Below, in pieces: positions 49,063-58,700 of a stretch of DNA of 64,000 nt (within the stretch, counting starts at the first letter, position 1; the number at the start of each line of letters is the position of its first letter). The DNA lies in the NCBI RefSeq assembly GCF_012933445.1, contig NZ_JABBNC010000039.1, positions 36,997 to 100,996 of the forward strand. Direction: 5' to 3'. The DNA is from Actinoplanes sp. TBRC 11911 (GTDB lineage Bacteria; Actinomycetota; Actinomycetes; Mycobacteriales; Micromonosporaceae). The notes beneath the pieces were generated by a model, which was not told where the DNA came from, ran no database searches, and worked only from the letters and a program-made list of their open reading frames with translations. Both the position numbers and the translations under genes were made by a program.

Positions 49063-49980
49063 ATGACCGATCTGATGACCCGGCCCAACCCGAACGACCA
49101 CGATGAGAACTCGCCCGGCGACCACCCGGACGCCGGCGACAACCTCAACGGTCCCGACGACGACAGCGTGACCCCGCCTCCGCCGCCGCCACCGCCGTAC
49201 GGGGAAAGCTCGAACCCGGGTCGCTGGCCGCGCCGGATCGCCGGTGGCGCCGCGGTGCTGGTGTTAATCGGTGGCGGCGGGGTGGCCGGCGGCGCGATCG
49301 CCGACCATTTCGCCGGAAATCAGGCGTCGCCGATGAGCGCCTCCTCGGCCGGCGGCAGCGTCGTGGAGAGCAACGACCTGGCCGCGGTCGTCGACAAGGT
49401 GCAGCCCAGCATCGTCACCGTCATGGTCGACGGCGCGCAGTCGTCGGTCCTCGGTTCGGGCGTCATCCTCAACGCGAACGGGCTGATCCTCACCAACAAT
49501 CACGTGATCGCCTCGGGCGGCACGGTCAGTGTCCGGCTCTCCGACGGGCGTACGATCCCGGCCAAGGTTGTCTCCGCCGACACCCAGCGTGACCTGGCGT
49601 TGGTGCAGGCGACCGGGGTCTCCGGGCTCACCCCGGCCACGTTCGGCAACGACGACAGCGTCGCCGTCGGTGACAGCGTTCTCGCGTTCGGCGCCCCGCT
49701 CGGCCTGGCGAACACGGTGACGTCCGGCATCATCTCGGCGCAGAACCGCAGCGTGAACACGGGCAGCGAGAAGCTGACCGGCCTGCTCCAGACCGACGCC
49801 GCGATCAACGAGGGCAACTCGGGCGGCGCGCTGGTCGACCTCTCGGGTCATGTGGTCGGGATCAACGTGGCGATCGCCACCGCGAGCCAGACCGATCAGG
49901 GCAGCATCGGCCTGGGCTTCGCGATTCCCTCCAACACGGTGGTCAACGTGGTCAAGCAGCTGCAGAGCCGGGCGCGCTGA
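49063..49980 (+). CDS. HtrA-like membrane serine protease without PDZ
   Basis: A 305-residue protein: an acidic cytoplasmic tail with a run of eight prolines near residue 35, one transmembrane helix (about 50-68), then a trypsin-like domain outside the membrane. The triad is His in LTNNHVIASG, Asp in QRDLALVQA and Ser in NEGNSGGALV. No PDZ domain follows; the chain ends soon after FAIPSNTVVNVVK. It should degrade or process damaged envelope proteins. ATG 49063 was chosen over the upstream ATG 48946 because that extension has no family character. Its 3' end overlaps the monooxygenase by 29 bases. Confidence 0.88.
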   Translation: MTDLMTRPNPNDHDENSPGDHPDAGDNLNGPDDDSVTPPPPPPPPYGESSNPGRWPRRIAGGAAVLVLIGGGGVAGGAIADHFAGNQASPMSASSAGGSVVESNDLAAVVDKVQPSIVTVMVDGAQSSVLGSGVILNANGLILTNNHVIASGGTVSVRLSDGRTIPAKVVSADTQRDLALVQATGVSGLTPATFGNDDSVAVGDSVLAFGAPLGLANTVTSGIISAQNRSVNTGSEKLTGLLQTDAAINEGNSGGALVDLSGHVVGINVAIATASQTDQGSIGLGFAIPSNTVVNVVKQLQSRAR

Positions 49981-51415
49981 ACCAGCGCGTCATCGCCCGG
50001 CGCAGCGCGGCCGGATCCGGCGTCGCCTCCCGTGACGCCCATGCCACGTAGCAGTCCGGCCGCACGAGCAGCGCCGTCGCCCCGTCCAGCGGTGTGCTGA
50101 TCACGTCGACCCGGTCCCGCCAGGGCGCGGCCACCGGGGCCAGCGTCCCGGTGTTGTCCACCAGCAGCGGCCGGCCCGACCGGGTCGCCTCGCCGAGATC
50201 CGGTCCGAAATGCCCGGCCAAAGCAGACGTCTCCCCCATGTCGTACGTGACGTCGGATCCCGCGATCAGCCCGGCCAGGCGCCGCACCACCGACGGCTCG
50301 CTCAGCAGCTCCCCGAACAGCACCCGCAGCGCGGTGATCTCCGGACCGGGCCCGACCAGCGCGGTTTGCGCCTGCGTGTGCATGGTCACGCGTTCGGCGG
50401 CGGGCCGCCGCTCGCTCTCGTAGGTGTCGAGCAGCCCCTCCGGCGCCCATCCGCGCACCGCCGCCGCGAGTTTCCAGCCGAGATTGGCCGCGTCCTGCAA
50501 TCCCAGATTGAGGCCCGGCCCGCCGATCGCACCATGCACGTGCGCCGCGTCGCCGACCAGGAATACGCGTCCGTCCCGATATCGATCCGCGATCCGAGTG
50601 TTCCGCCCGGAGGTGCGGCGTAGCAGATCGCCTTTGTCGCTCGGCCCGAACGGAATATCGAATCCGGCGACGTACGCGAATGCCTCGCGAAGCTCCTCGA
50701 TCGTGAACGGCGCATCCGGCTCGGGAATGTTGAGAGTGCTGACGCTTATCATGGACGGACCGTTCGGGAATGGCGCGTAGGCGATCAGTCCGCGTTCGGT
50801 ACGCTGATGCAGGAAAGGCGGGATGACGCCGAATCCGGGCACCCGCAATCCGCCCCGGTCGACGTATTCCGCCGGGACGCTGACATGCGCCACCCGGGAG
50901 ACGGTCCGGTCGGTGGTCACGCCCGGGAAATCGATGCTGGCCAGTTTGCGAACGGTGCTGTGGCCGCCGTCCGCGCCGATCAGATACCGGGTCTCGCGGC
51001 CGTCGTCGAGCACGACCCGGTCGTCCTTCTGCGTGAACCCGCCGAGCTCCCGCCCCTTCTCGATGACGACGCCCAGCTCCAGCGCCCGTTCCGCCAGCAT
51101 GGCCTCGATGCGCCGCTGCGGCACCAGAACCGTGTATACCGGGTTGTCGCTCAGCTCGCTCAGCCCCAGGGGATACGCCGCGAACATGAAATTCGGCGCC
51201 GGTTCGGGTGGTTTCCCGTCCCCGGTGAGCCGTTGGTAAAGGCCGCGCCGCTCGAACAACCGCACCACTTGACCGACCATTCCATTGGCGCGCTGCTCAC
51301 TCAACTCACCGGTGCGCTTCTCGAGCACCAACGGGCGTACACCGGAAAGCGCAAGCTCACAAGAAAGCATGAGCCCATTGGGTCCACCACCGGCGATGAC
51401 AACGTCAAATTCCAT
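49952..51415 (-). CDS. FAD-dependent aromatic-ring monooxygenase
   Basis: A 487-residue class A flavoprotein monooxygenase. VVIAGGGPNGLMLSCELA binds the ADP part of FAD, LIGADGGHSTVRK is the DG motif, and VFLVGDAAHVHGAIGGPGLN is the GD motif, followed by GLQDAANLGWKLAA. Such enzymes hydroxylate phenols or polyketides with NAD(P)H. ATG 51415 has GGGG upstream. The TetR gene 72 bases upstream on the same strand is the likely regulator, so the pair may be an inducible detoxification unit. Confidence 0.9.
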   Translation of the reverse strand: MEFDVVIAGGGPNGLMLSCELALSGVRPLVLEKRTGELSEQRANGMVGQVVRLFERRGLYQRLTGDGKPPEPAPNFMFAAYPLGLSELSDNPVYTVLVPQRRIEAMLAERALELGVVIEKGRELGGFTQKDDRVVLDDGRETRYLIGADGGHSTVRKLASIDFPGVTTDRTVSRVAHVSVPAEYVDRGGLRVPGFGVIPPFLHQRTERGLIAYAPFPNGPSMISVSTLNIPEPDAPFTIEELREAFAYVAGFDIPFGPSDKGDLLRRTSGRNTRIADRYRDGRVFLVGDAAHVHGAIGGPGLNLGLQDAANLGWKLAAAVRGWAPEGLLDTYESERRPAAERVTMHTQAQTALVGPGPEITALRVLFGELLSEPSVVRRLAGLIAGSDVTYDMGETSALAGHFGPDLGEATRSGRPLLVDNTGTLAPVAAPWRDRVDVISTPLDGATALLVRPDCYVAWASREATPDPAALRRAMTRWFSAPGSAAA

Positions 51416-51487
51416 GACCAAACCCCTTTTCCCGTACGCGACGGGTCCGCCCGGCAAACGCAACAGGTTCGCCCCGGGCTCTGGATT

Positions 51488-52108
51488 TCAGACGCGCGGC
51501 ACCGGCAATCCGGCGGACACCTGCGAAAGCGCGTCGACAAGTAGCTGTTGAATTCCGGTTTCCGCGCCCGCGCCGTTCAGCGAGAAATGCTGGGAGGCGA
51601 CATTGTTGGCCGCCATCACCACCGCGGCCACGAGCTTCGGATACATGTCTGCGGCCGGGTCCGTGCCGGTCCGCTCGCCAACCGCATCCGCGACCGCGGC
51701 CTCCGCCGTCGCCGACGCCCGCAACGTCTCCGCCTGCACCGCCGGAACCGACATCATCAGCCGCAGCCCCGCCGCCCAGACCTCGCGATCGGGCCGCGGA
51801 TGCGCGGTCACCTCAGGCCCCGCCACGAACTGCGCCAGCACGGCCGCGGTGATCGCCTCCCACAACGGCTCGGCGGCCGGCCGCGCCCGGAGGTCCTCCG
51901 CGATCAGCAGGCACCGATCAAGGTGCCGGGACGCCACCGCTTCGGCCTTGCTGGAGAAGTAGTTGTTGAACGTCCGTGGCGAAACCTCGGCCTCGGCAGC
52001 GATGTCCTCGACGAGCACGTGCTCGTACCCGCGCTCCACGATCAGCCGGATAGCGGCCCAGCTCAGCGCCGCCCGCGTAGCCAGCTTCTTCCGCTCCCGA
52101 AGTCCCAT
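51488..52108 (-). CDS. TetR-family regulator
   Basis: A 206-residue TetR protein. RERKKLATRAALSWAAIRLI and EDIAAEAEVSPRTFNNYFSS form the N-terminal HTH; the C-terminal domain is the variable ligand pocket. It is transcribed toward the FAD monooxygenase and probably regulates itself and that gene. No clear operator was found in the short flanks. Confidence 0.9.
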   Translation of the reverse strand: MGLRERKKLATRAALSWAAIRLIVERGYEHVLVEDIAAEAEVSPRTFNNYFSSKAEAVASRHLDRCLLIAEDLRARPAAEPLWEAITAAVLAQFVAGPEVTAHPRPDREVWAAGLRLMMSVPAVQAETLRASATAEAAVADAVGERTGTDPAADMYPKLVAAVVMAANNVASQHFSLNGAGAETGIQQLLVDALSQVSAGLPVPRV

Positions 52109-52161
52109 GCCCCGAGACTAGCGAAAACTGCGTGCCCCGCAAAGATGCGGAGCCCGCACCT

Positions 52162-53220
52162 TTATTCGTCGTACGTGACTGTGACCTTTTCGGACACCGG
52201 GGTGGACTGGCACGTCAGGACGAAGCCCTTCGCCAGCTCGCCCGGCTCCAACGCGAAGTTCCGGCGCATCGACACCTCGCCCTCGACGACCCGGGCCCGG
52301 CACGTCCCGCACACCCCGCCCTTGCACGCGAACGGCAGATCCGGCCGGGACCGCTGCGCCCCCTCGAGCACGGTGTCGCCCTCGGCCACCGTCACCGTCG
52401 TGGAGCGGCCGTCGAGCAGCACCGTAACCTCGCTGCTCGGGCCGTCGGGGCGGCGTTCCGGGCGGTGCGGCTCGGGCGGCGCCTCGTCCACCCAGAACAG
52501 TTCCCGGTGGATCCGCTCCGGCGCCACCCCGGCCTCGCCCAGCACCTCGATGGCGTCGGTGACCATCCCGAACGGCCCGCACAGCCACCAGTGGTCCACC
52601 GCGGCGACGTCGAGCAGCAGCGGCAGCAGGGTGCGCATCTTGTCCCCGTCGAGGCGGCCGCTGAGCAGGTCGACCTCGCGCGCCTCGCGGGACAGCAGAT
52701 GCACCAGCTCGAGCCGCGACGGATGGGTGTCCTTCAGGTCGGCCAGCTCCTCGGCGAACATCACCGTGTCCGCCCGCCGGTTCCCGTACAGGATGCTCAC
52801 CTGCGCCGCCGGGTTCCGCAGCAGCGACGACACGATCGACAGCACCGGCGTGATCCCCGACCCCGCCGCGATCATCACGTGCCGACCGCCGGCCTCGACG
52901 TCGGGCGTGAACGTCCCCGACGGCGGCGCCACCTCGACCGGGTCACCGACCCGCACCTCGTGCACCAGCCAGTTCGAGATCAGTCCGCCCGGGACCTCCC
53001 GCACCCCGATGCGCGGGCGAGCCCCGGCGGCCGCGCAGATCGAGTACGACCGGCGCTCGTCCGACTCGTCCGACGGCCGGCGCACGGTGAGCGACTGACC
53101 GGGCCGGAACGCATACGCCCCCGCGAGCTCGTCGGGCACGTCGAACGTCACCGCCACCGCGTCGTCGCAAAGCCGCTCGACGGCGGCGACCCGCAACGTC
53201 TGAAACTCGCGGACCGCCAC
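52162..53220 (-). CDS. paaE: Phenylacetyl-CoA epoxidase reductase PaaE
   Basis: A 352-residue ferredoxin-NADP reductase fused to a plant-type ferredoxin. FRPGQSLTVRR and RRSYSIC bind FAD, IAAGSGITPVLSI and WWLCGPFGMV bind NAD(P)H, and the C-terminal CKGGVCGTC with a later LTCQ ligates a [2Fe-2S] cluster. It delivers electrons to the PaaABC oxygenase. GTG 53220 has AGGAGATCTGAC upstream and starts one base after the PaaD stop. It is the last gene of the nine-gene minus-strand paa operon. Confidence 0.95.
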   Translation of the reverse strand: MAVREFQTLRVAAVERLCDDAVAVTFDVPDELAGAYAFRPGQSLTVRRPSDESDERRSYSICAAAGARPRIGVREVPGGLISNWLVHEVRVGDPVEVAPPSGTFTPDVEAGGRHVMIAAGSGITPVLSIVSSLLRNPAAQVSILYGNRRADTVMFAEELADLKDTHPSRLELVHLLSREAREVDLLSGRLDGDKMRTLLPLLLDVAAVDHWWLCGPFGMVTDAIEVLGEAGVAPERIHRELFWVDEAPPEPHRPERRPDGPSSEVTVLLDGRSTTVTVAEGDTVLEGAQRSRPDLPFACKGGVCGTCRARVVEGEVSMRRNFALEPGELAKGFVLTCQSTPVSEKVTVTYDE

Positions 53221-53221
53221 G

Positions 53222-53734
53222 TCAGATCTCCTTCACATGCTCGAACGGTTCCCGGCACGCGGGGCATCGGCGCAGTTCCCGGCACGCGGTAGCACTGAAC
53301 GCCGCGATCTGCTCGGTGCCGGCATGCCCGCACCGGGGACAGGCGACGTCGTCGCGCCGCCGCCCGAGCACGAGCGGCACCGGTCCGGCGCCCCGCTTCG
53401 GCGCCGTGCCGGGCGGCGCGATCCCCGCGGCCGCCAGCTTGGCCTTGCCGGCCGGCGTGATCCAATCGGTGGTCCAGGCGGGCGACAGCACCGTCCGCAC
53501 GTCCACCAGGCCGAACCCGGCCCGCCCCAGCGCCGCCACGACGTCATCCCGAATGGCCACCATGGCCGGACAGCCCGAGTACGTAGGCGTGATCGCCACG
53601 TCGACACCGCCGTCCGCCCGCACCCGCACGTCGCGCAGAATCCCGAGCTCGGCGAGCGTGACCAGCGGCAGCTCGGGATCGACGACCGCACCAGCGACGC
53701 GGGCCGCCTGTTCAGCCGCGACGCCGTTCACCAC
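53222..53734 (-). CDS. paaD: Epoxidase assembly protein PaaD
   Basis: A 170-residue protein: a MIP18/DUF59 domain (VVDPELPLVTLAELGILRDV, TPTYSGCPAM) followed by a C-terminal zinc ribbon, CPRCGH and CPACREPF. PaaD helps mature iron centres of the epoxidase system. GTG 53734 overlaps the PaaC stop by 7 bases. Confidence 0.93.
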   Translation of the reverse strand: MVNGVAAEQAARVAGAVVDPELPLVTLAELGILRDVRVRADGGVDVAITPTYSGCPAMVAIRDDVVAALGRAGFGLVDVRTVLSPAWTTDWITPAGKAKLAAAGIAPPGTAPKRGAGPVPLVLGRRRDDVACPRCGHAGTEQIAAFSATACRELRRCPACREPFEHVKEI

Positions 53735-54603
53735 GCACCGTCCGGTATGGCCCTGGCCAGCTCCTGCATCTCGCCGAGAATCTCCCCCAGCGCCGCGGTA
53801 TGCATGCCGTCCCGCCCTCTGCCGGGCTCCACAGCCGTCGCGGCGCGCAGACGCAGCGTGGCCGCCGCGACGACCTCCGCCATGACCGCGTCGAACTCGG
53901 CGCGCAACGAGGCCGGCTCGACAGCGATCCCCCGACCCGCCAGCCGACGCTCCACCTCATGCGTCTCGAACAGCTCACCCACCAGCGGATACACCGCGTC
54001 GACCGCCGCCTGCACGCGCTCGTGCGACACCGGCGTACCGTCCCCGAGCCGCACCACCCACTGCGCCGCGTACTCCCGGTGGTACGTCACTTCCTTGACA
54101 CCCTTCGCGCCGATCGCCGCCAGCACCGGATCACCCGACGCGGCAAGGCGGTCGAGCAGCGCGAGCCGCCACGTGGCGAACACCAGCAGCCGTGCCACCA
54201 GATGGGCGAAGTCGTCGTCCGAGCGTTCGGCCAGCAGCACATTCCGGAACTCGTGCGGGTCCCGCAGGTACGCCAGCGTGTCCTCGTCCCGGCCCGAGCC
54301 CTCGGCCTCGCCGGCCCGGGTCAGCAGCAGCCGTGCCTGGCCGAGCAGGTCCAGCCCGATGTTCGCGACGGCGAGCTCGTCCTCCAGCTCGGGCGCGCGG
54401 GTCACCCACTGCTGCAACCGATGCGACATGATCAGGGCGTCGTCGCCCAGCATCAGGCAGTACGCCGCGAGGTCGGCCCGATCCACCCCGTCCGGGATGG
54501 CGGTGGGCACCCCGGCGAGCGGGTCGGCGAATCCCGTCCCGTACGCCCAGCGCGCGTCGTCGTCGTGATCGGTGAGTGCCCCGTAGGCGTCATCGAAGGA
54601 CAT
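53728..54603 (-). CDS. paaC: Epoxidase structural subunit PaaC
   Basis: A 291-residue ferritin-like helical protein matching PaaC: LMLGDDALIMSHRLQQWVTR, EDELAVANIGLDLLGQARLL and GVKEVTYHREYAAQWVVRLG. It scaffolds PaaA and has no functional di-iron set in known homologues. It is separated from PaaB by 52 bases and overlaps PaaD. Confidence 0.95.
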   Translation of the reverse strand: MSFDDAYGALTDHDDDARWAYGTGFADPLAGVPTAIPDGVDRADLAAYCLMLGDDALIMSHRLQQWVTRAPELEDELAVANIGLDLLGQARLLLTRAGEAEGSGRDEDTLAYLRDPHEFRNVLLAERSDDDFAHLVARLLVFATWRLALLDRLAASGDPVLAAIGAKGVKEVTYHREYAAQWVVRLGDGTPVSHERVQAAVDAVYPLVGELFETHEVERRLAGRGIAVEPASLRAEFDAVMAEVVAAATLRLRAATAVEPGRGRDGMHTAALGEILGEMQELARAIPDGAW

Positions 54604-54655
54604 GATAACCAGCCTTTAGTCCGCTTTTGGGTGGTGGCGGGGTGGTTGGACGGGC

Positions 54656-54947
54656 TTAAATGTGGGGAACGGAGTCGGGAATGGAGTAATACGTCGGATG
54701 CCGGTACACCTTGTCGCCGCTGGGCGCGAAGAACGCGTCCTTGTCCTCCGGCCCGGACGACACCACATCCGCGGAGCGCACGACCCAGATGCTGACGCCT
54801 TCGTTGCGCCGGGTGTAGAGGTCACGCGCGTGGTGCAGCGCCATCTCGTGGTCGGCCGCCCGCAGCGACCCGACGTGCACGTGGTTGAGACCGCGTTTGG
54901 CCCGCACGAACACCTCGAACAACGGCCACTCGTGCCGGATCTGCTCG

Positions 54948-54955
<8 letters not shown>
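54656..54955 (-). CDS. paaB: Epoxidase subunit PaaB
   Basis: A 99-residue protein, EWPLFEVFVRAKRGLNHVHV and onward, a good PaaB match in length and sequence. It is an essential bridging subunit of the epoxidase complex. ATG 54955 overlaps the PaaA stop by 8 bases. Confidence 0.95.
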
Positions 54956-55885
<930 letters not shown>

Positions 55886-55889
<4 letters not shown>

Positions 55890-56767
55890 GACGCCCCCCA
55901 GCTGAAGAAGCCCTGTCCCGTCTTGCGGCCCAGCTCGCCCGCGGCCACCTTGTCGAGCAGCAGCCGCGGCGGGGCGAACCGCTCACCCAGCTCGCGGTGC
56001 AGATGCTCGGCGATGGCCAGCCGCACGTCGAGGCCGACCAGGTCGGTGGAGCGCAGCGGACCCATCGGATGGCGGTAGCCGAGTTCCATCGCGCGGTCGA
56101 TGGCGGCCGCGTCGGCGACACCTTCCTCGAGCATGCGAATCGCTTCCAGACCCAGCAGTACGCCCAGACGACTCGTCGCGAAGCCGGGCGAGTCACGCAC
56201 CACGACCTCGGTCTTACCCAGCCCGGCCACCCACGAGCGGATCGCCTCGCGCACGGCCTCGCCGGTCTGCGGCCCGACCACGACCTCGACGAGCTGGCTG
56301 ACCGGAACCGGGTTGAAGAAGTGCATGCCGCCGAAGCGCTCCGGCCGGCGCAGCCCCTCGGCCAGCCCGCCGATCGACAACGAGCTCGTGTTCGTTGCCA
56401 GCACCGCCTGCTCACCGACCGCGTCCTCGGCGGCGGTCAGCACCCGGATCTTCAGCCGGGCGTCCTCGGGCACCGCCTCGACGACCAGGTCGGTGTCGGG
56501 CGACAGGGCGCTCACGTCGTCGACCATGATGAGCCGGTCGAGCACCGAGTCGGCGGTCTCGGCGAGCTTGCCCTTCTCGGTGGCGCGCAGCAGACCCATG
56601 GCGACCCGGTCGCGGGCCGCGGCGGCCGCCGCCGGATCACGCTCGACGAGGCAGACCACCGAGCCGGCCACCGCGAAGACCTGCGCGATCCCGGAGCCCA
56701 TGCGGCCGCCACCGATCACGCCGACCACCTTGGGCACGGCGGCGGCGGGCGTCGCCGGGGCGGTCAC
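55886..56767 (-). CDS. paaH: 3-hydroxyacyl-CoA dehydrogenase PaaH
   Basis: A 293-residue enzyme. VIGGGRMGSGIAQVFAVAG binds NAD, and GGMHFFNPVPVSQLVEVV carries the catalytic His. It oxidises 3-hydroxyadipyl-CoA in the pathway. GTG 56767 overlaps the crotonase stop as GTGA; an open frame upstream is not family sequence. Confidence 0.93.
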
Positions 56768-57501
56768 GACCGGCCCCCGGCCAGGAAGGCGTCCATGCGG
56801 CTGCGTTTCTCCGCCGAGTCGAACAGGATCGCCTGGGCCAGGTCGTCGGTGACCGGATGACCGCCGGGCGCGTCCGCGACGAGTTTCGTCAGGCGCAGCG
56901 CGAGCTCGCCGGAGCGCGCCATCCGGTCGAGCAGGGCGTGCGCCCGCTTGACCAGGTCGTCGGCGGGGACGACCTCGGCGACCAGCCCGAGCCGGTGCGC
57001 GTCGTCGGCGTCGAGCCGCCGGCCGGCGAGCAGGACCTGCTTGGCGACCGAGGCGCCGACGAGGTCGCGCAGCCGCCAGCAGGCCCCGGCCGCGGCGAGA
57101 ATGCCGAGGCCGGGCTCCGGGTTGCCGAAGACGGCGGCCGGCGACGCGAGCCGGATGTCGCACGCGTACGCCAGTTCGGCTCCGCCGCCCAGCGCGTAGC
57201 CGTCGACGGCGGCCACGGTCGGCAGCGGAAGCCGCGCAATCCGGTCGAATAATCGGCTGTTGATGCCTTGCAACGCCTGATCGCGGCCGCGTTCGCGCAG
57301 TTCACCGATGTCGGCGCCGGCCGCGAACGTGCCGCCGTCACCGGTGAGCAGCAGCAGCCGCGGCCGCTGCTCCAGGGCCGTGCAGACGTCGTGCAGCTCG
57401 CCGACCATCGCCGCGTTGATGGCGTTGCGGGCCTGCGGCCGGCGCAACGTCACCACCACCCGGTCGTCGAGCTCCTCGACCAGGAGCGTCGTCGCGCTCA
57501 C
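56764..57501 (-). CDS. paaF: Enoyl-CoA hydratase/isomerase (PaaF-like)
   Basis: A 245-residue crotonase. FAAGADIGEL forms the oxyanion hole, GYALGGGAELAYACDIRLAS and FGNPEPGLGI supply the two Glu positions of a hydratase. I take it as PaaF, the 2,3-dehydroadipyl-CoA hydratase; PaaG (isomerase) is homologous and cannot be excluded. It is the only crotonase in the cluster. GTG 57501 overlaps the thiolase stop. Confidence 0.8.
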   Translation of the reverse strand: MSATTLLVEELDDRVVVTLRRPQARNAINAAMVGELHDVCTALEQRPRLLLLTGDGGTFAAGADIGELRERGRDQALQGINSRLFDRIARLPLPTVAAVDGYALGGGAELAYACDIRLASPAAVFGNPEPGLGILAAAGACWRLRDLVGASVAKQVLLAGRRLDADDAHRLGLVAEVVPADDLVKRAHALLDRMARSGELALRLTKLVADAPGGHPVTDDLAQAILFDSAEKRSRMDAFLAGGRS

Positions 57502-58700
57502 GGCCGCTCCAGCAGCATGGCCACACCCTGGCCGACCCCGACGCAGAGCGTGGCGAGGCCGCGGCGCGCGTTCTCGCGCTCCATCCGGCCCAGCAGGGTG
57601 ACGGTGATGCGCGCGCCCGAGCAGCCGAGCGGGTGGCCGAGCGCGATCGCGCCGCCGTCCGCGTTGACCCGCTCCTCGTCCAGCTTGAGCCGGCGGATGA
57701 CGCCCAGCGACTGGACGGCGAACGCCTCGTTCAACTCGACCGCGTCGAGATCCCCGACGCCCCAGCCGGCCCGGGTCAGCGCCTTCTCGGTGGCGGGGAC
57801 CGGGCCGAGACCCATGAGCTGCGGGGGCACCCCGGCGCTGGCCGCGGTGACGATCCGCGCGCGCGGGACCAGGCCGTAGCGCTCGACGGCCTCCTCGCTG
57901 GCCACCACCAGGGCGGCCGCGCCGTCCGAGAGAGGCGACGACGACCCGGCGGTGACCACGCCGCCGGCCCGGAACGCCGGCTTCAGAGCGCCCAGCTTCT
58001 CCAGCGTCGAGCCGCGCCGCGGGATCTCGTCGGTGGTGACGTCGCCGGCCGCGACGATCTCACCGGCGAACCGGCCCGCGTCGATCGCGGCGATCGCCCG
58101 CTGGTGGCTGCGGAGCGCGAACGCGTCGCTCTCGGCGCGGGTGATGCCGTCGAGGGCGGCGACCTCCTCGGCCGTCTCGCCCATGCTCAGCGTGACCCGG
58201 CGGTCCTCGGGGCGGGTCCCCGCGGCGCGGTCGTGCTCGGTGAACGCCGGGTTGGTGAACCGCCAGCCCAGCGACGTGTCGACCACCTCGCCGGGACGCG
58301 CCCACGGGGTGCCCGGCTTCTGCATGACCCAGGGCGCCCGGGTCATCGACTCGACGCCGCCGGCCACGACGATGTCGGCCTGACCGGCGCGAATCGTGTT
58401 GGCCGCGGAGACGATCGCGGTCAGGCCGCTGGCGCACAGACGGTTGACCGTGTAGCCCGGCACGGAGTCGGGCAGGCCGGCGAGCAGCGCGGCCATCCGG
58501 GCCACGTTGCGGTTGTCCTCACCGGCCTGGTTGGCGGCGCCGAGCACGACCTCGTCGACGGCCTCGCCGGGAACGCCGGCCCGGTTCACGGCCTCGCCGA
58601 CGACGAGCGCGGCGAGGTCGTCGGGGCGGACGCCGGCGAGCGCACCACCGTACTTGCCCTGTGCGGTGCGGACGCCGCCGACCAGGTATGCCTCAGACAT
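57498..58700 (-). CDS. paaJ: 3-oxoadipyl-CoA thiolase PaaJ
   Basis: A 400-residue thiolase. NRLCASGLTAIV holds the acyl-accepting Cys, AIALGHPLGCSGAR the His, and LCVGVGQGVA the second Cys. It releases acetyl-CoA and succinyl-CoA at the end of the pathway. ATG 58700 has GGAGGAAG upstream and overlaps the PaaN stop by one base. Confidence 0.92.
   Translation of the reverse strand: MSEAYLVGGVRTAQGKYGGALAGVRPDDLAALVVGEAVNRAGVPGEAVDEVVLGAANQAGEDNRNVARMAALLAGLPDSVPGYTVNRLCASGLTAIVSAANTIRAGQADIVVAGGVESMTRAPWVMQKPGTPWARPGEVVDTSLGWRFTNPAFTEHDRAAGTRPEDRRVTLSMGETAEEVAALDGITRAESDAFALRSHQRAIAAIDAGRFAGEIVAAGDVTTDEIPRRGSTLEKLGALKPAFRAGGVVTAGSSSPLSDGAAALVVASEEAVERYGLVPRARIVTAASAGVPPQLMGLGPVPATEKALTRAGWGVGDLDAVELNEAFAVQSLGVIRRLKLDEERVNADGGAIALGHPLGCSGARITVTLLGRMERENARRGLATLCVGVGQGVAMLLERP

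Noticed and set aside
48180..49106. 308-codon plus-strand frame, Pro/Arg/Thr-rich
   Set aside because: Antisense to the DUF732-like lipoprotein, no family similarity, and it overlaps the protease start.
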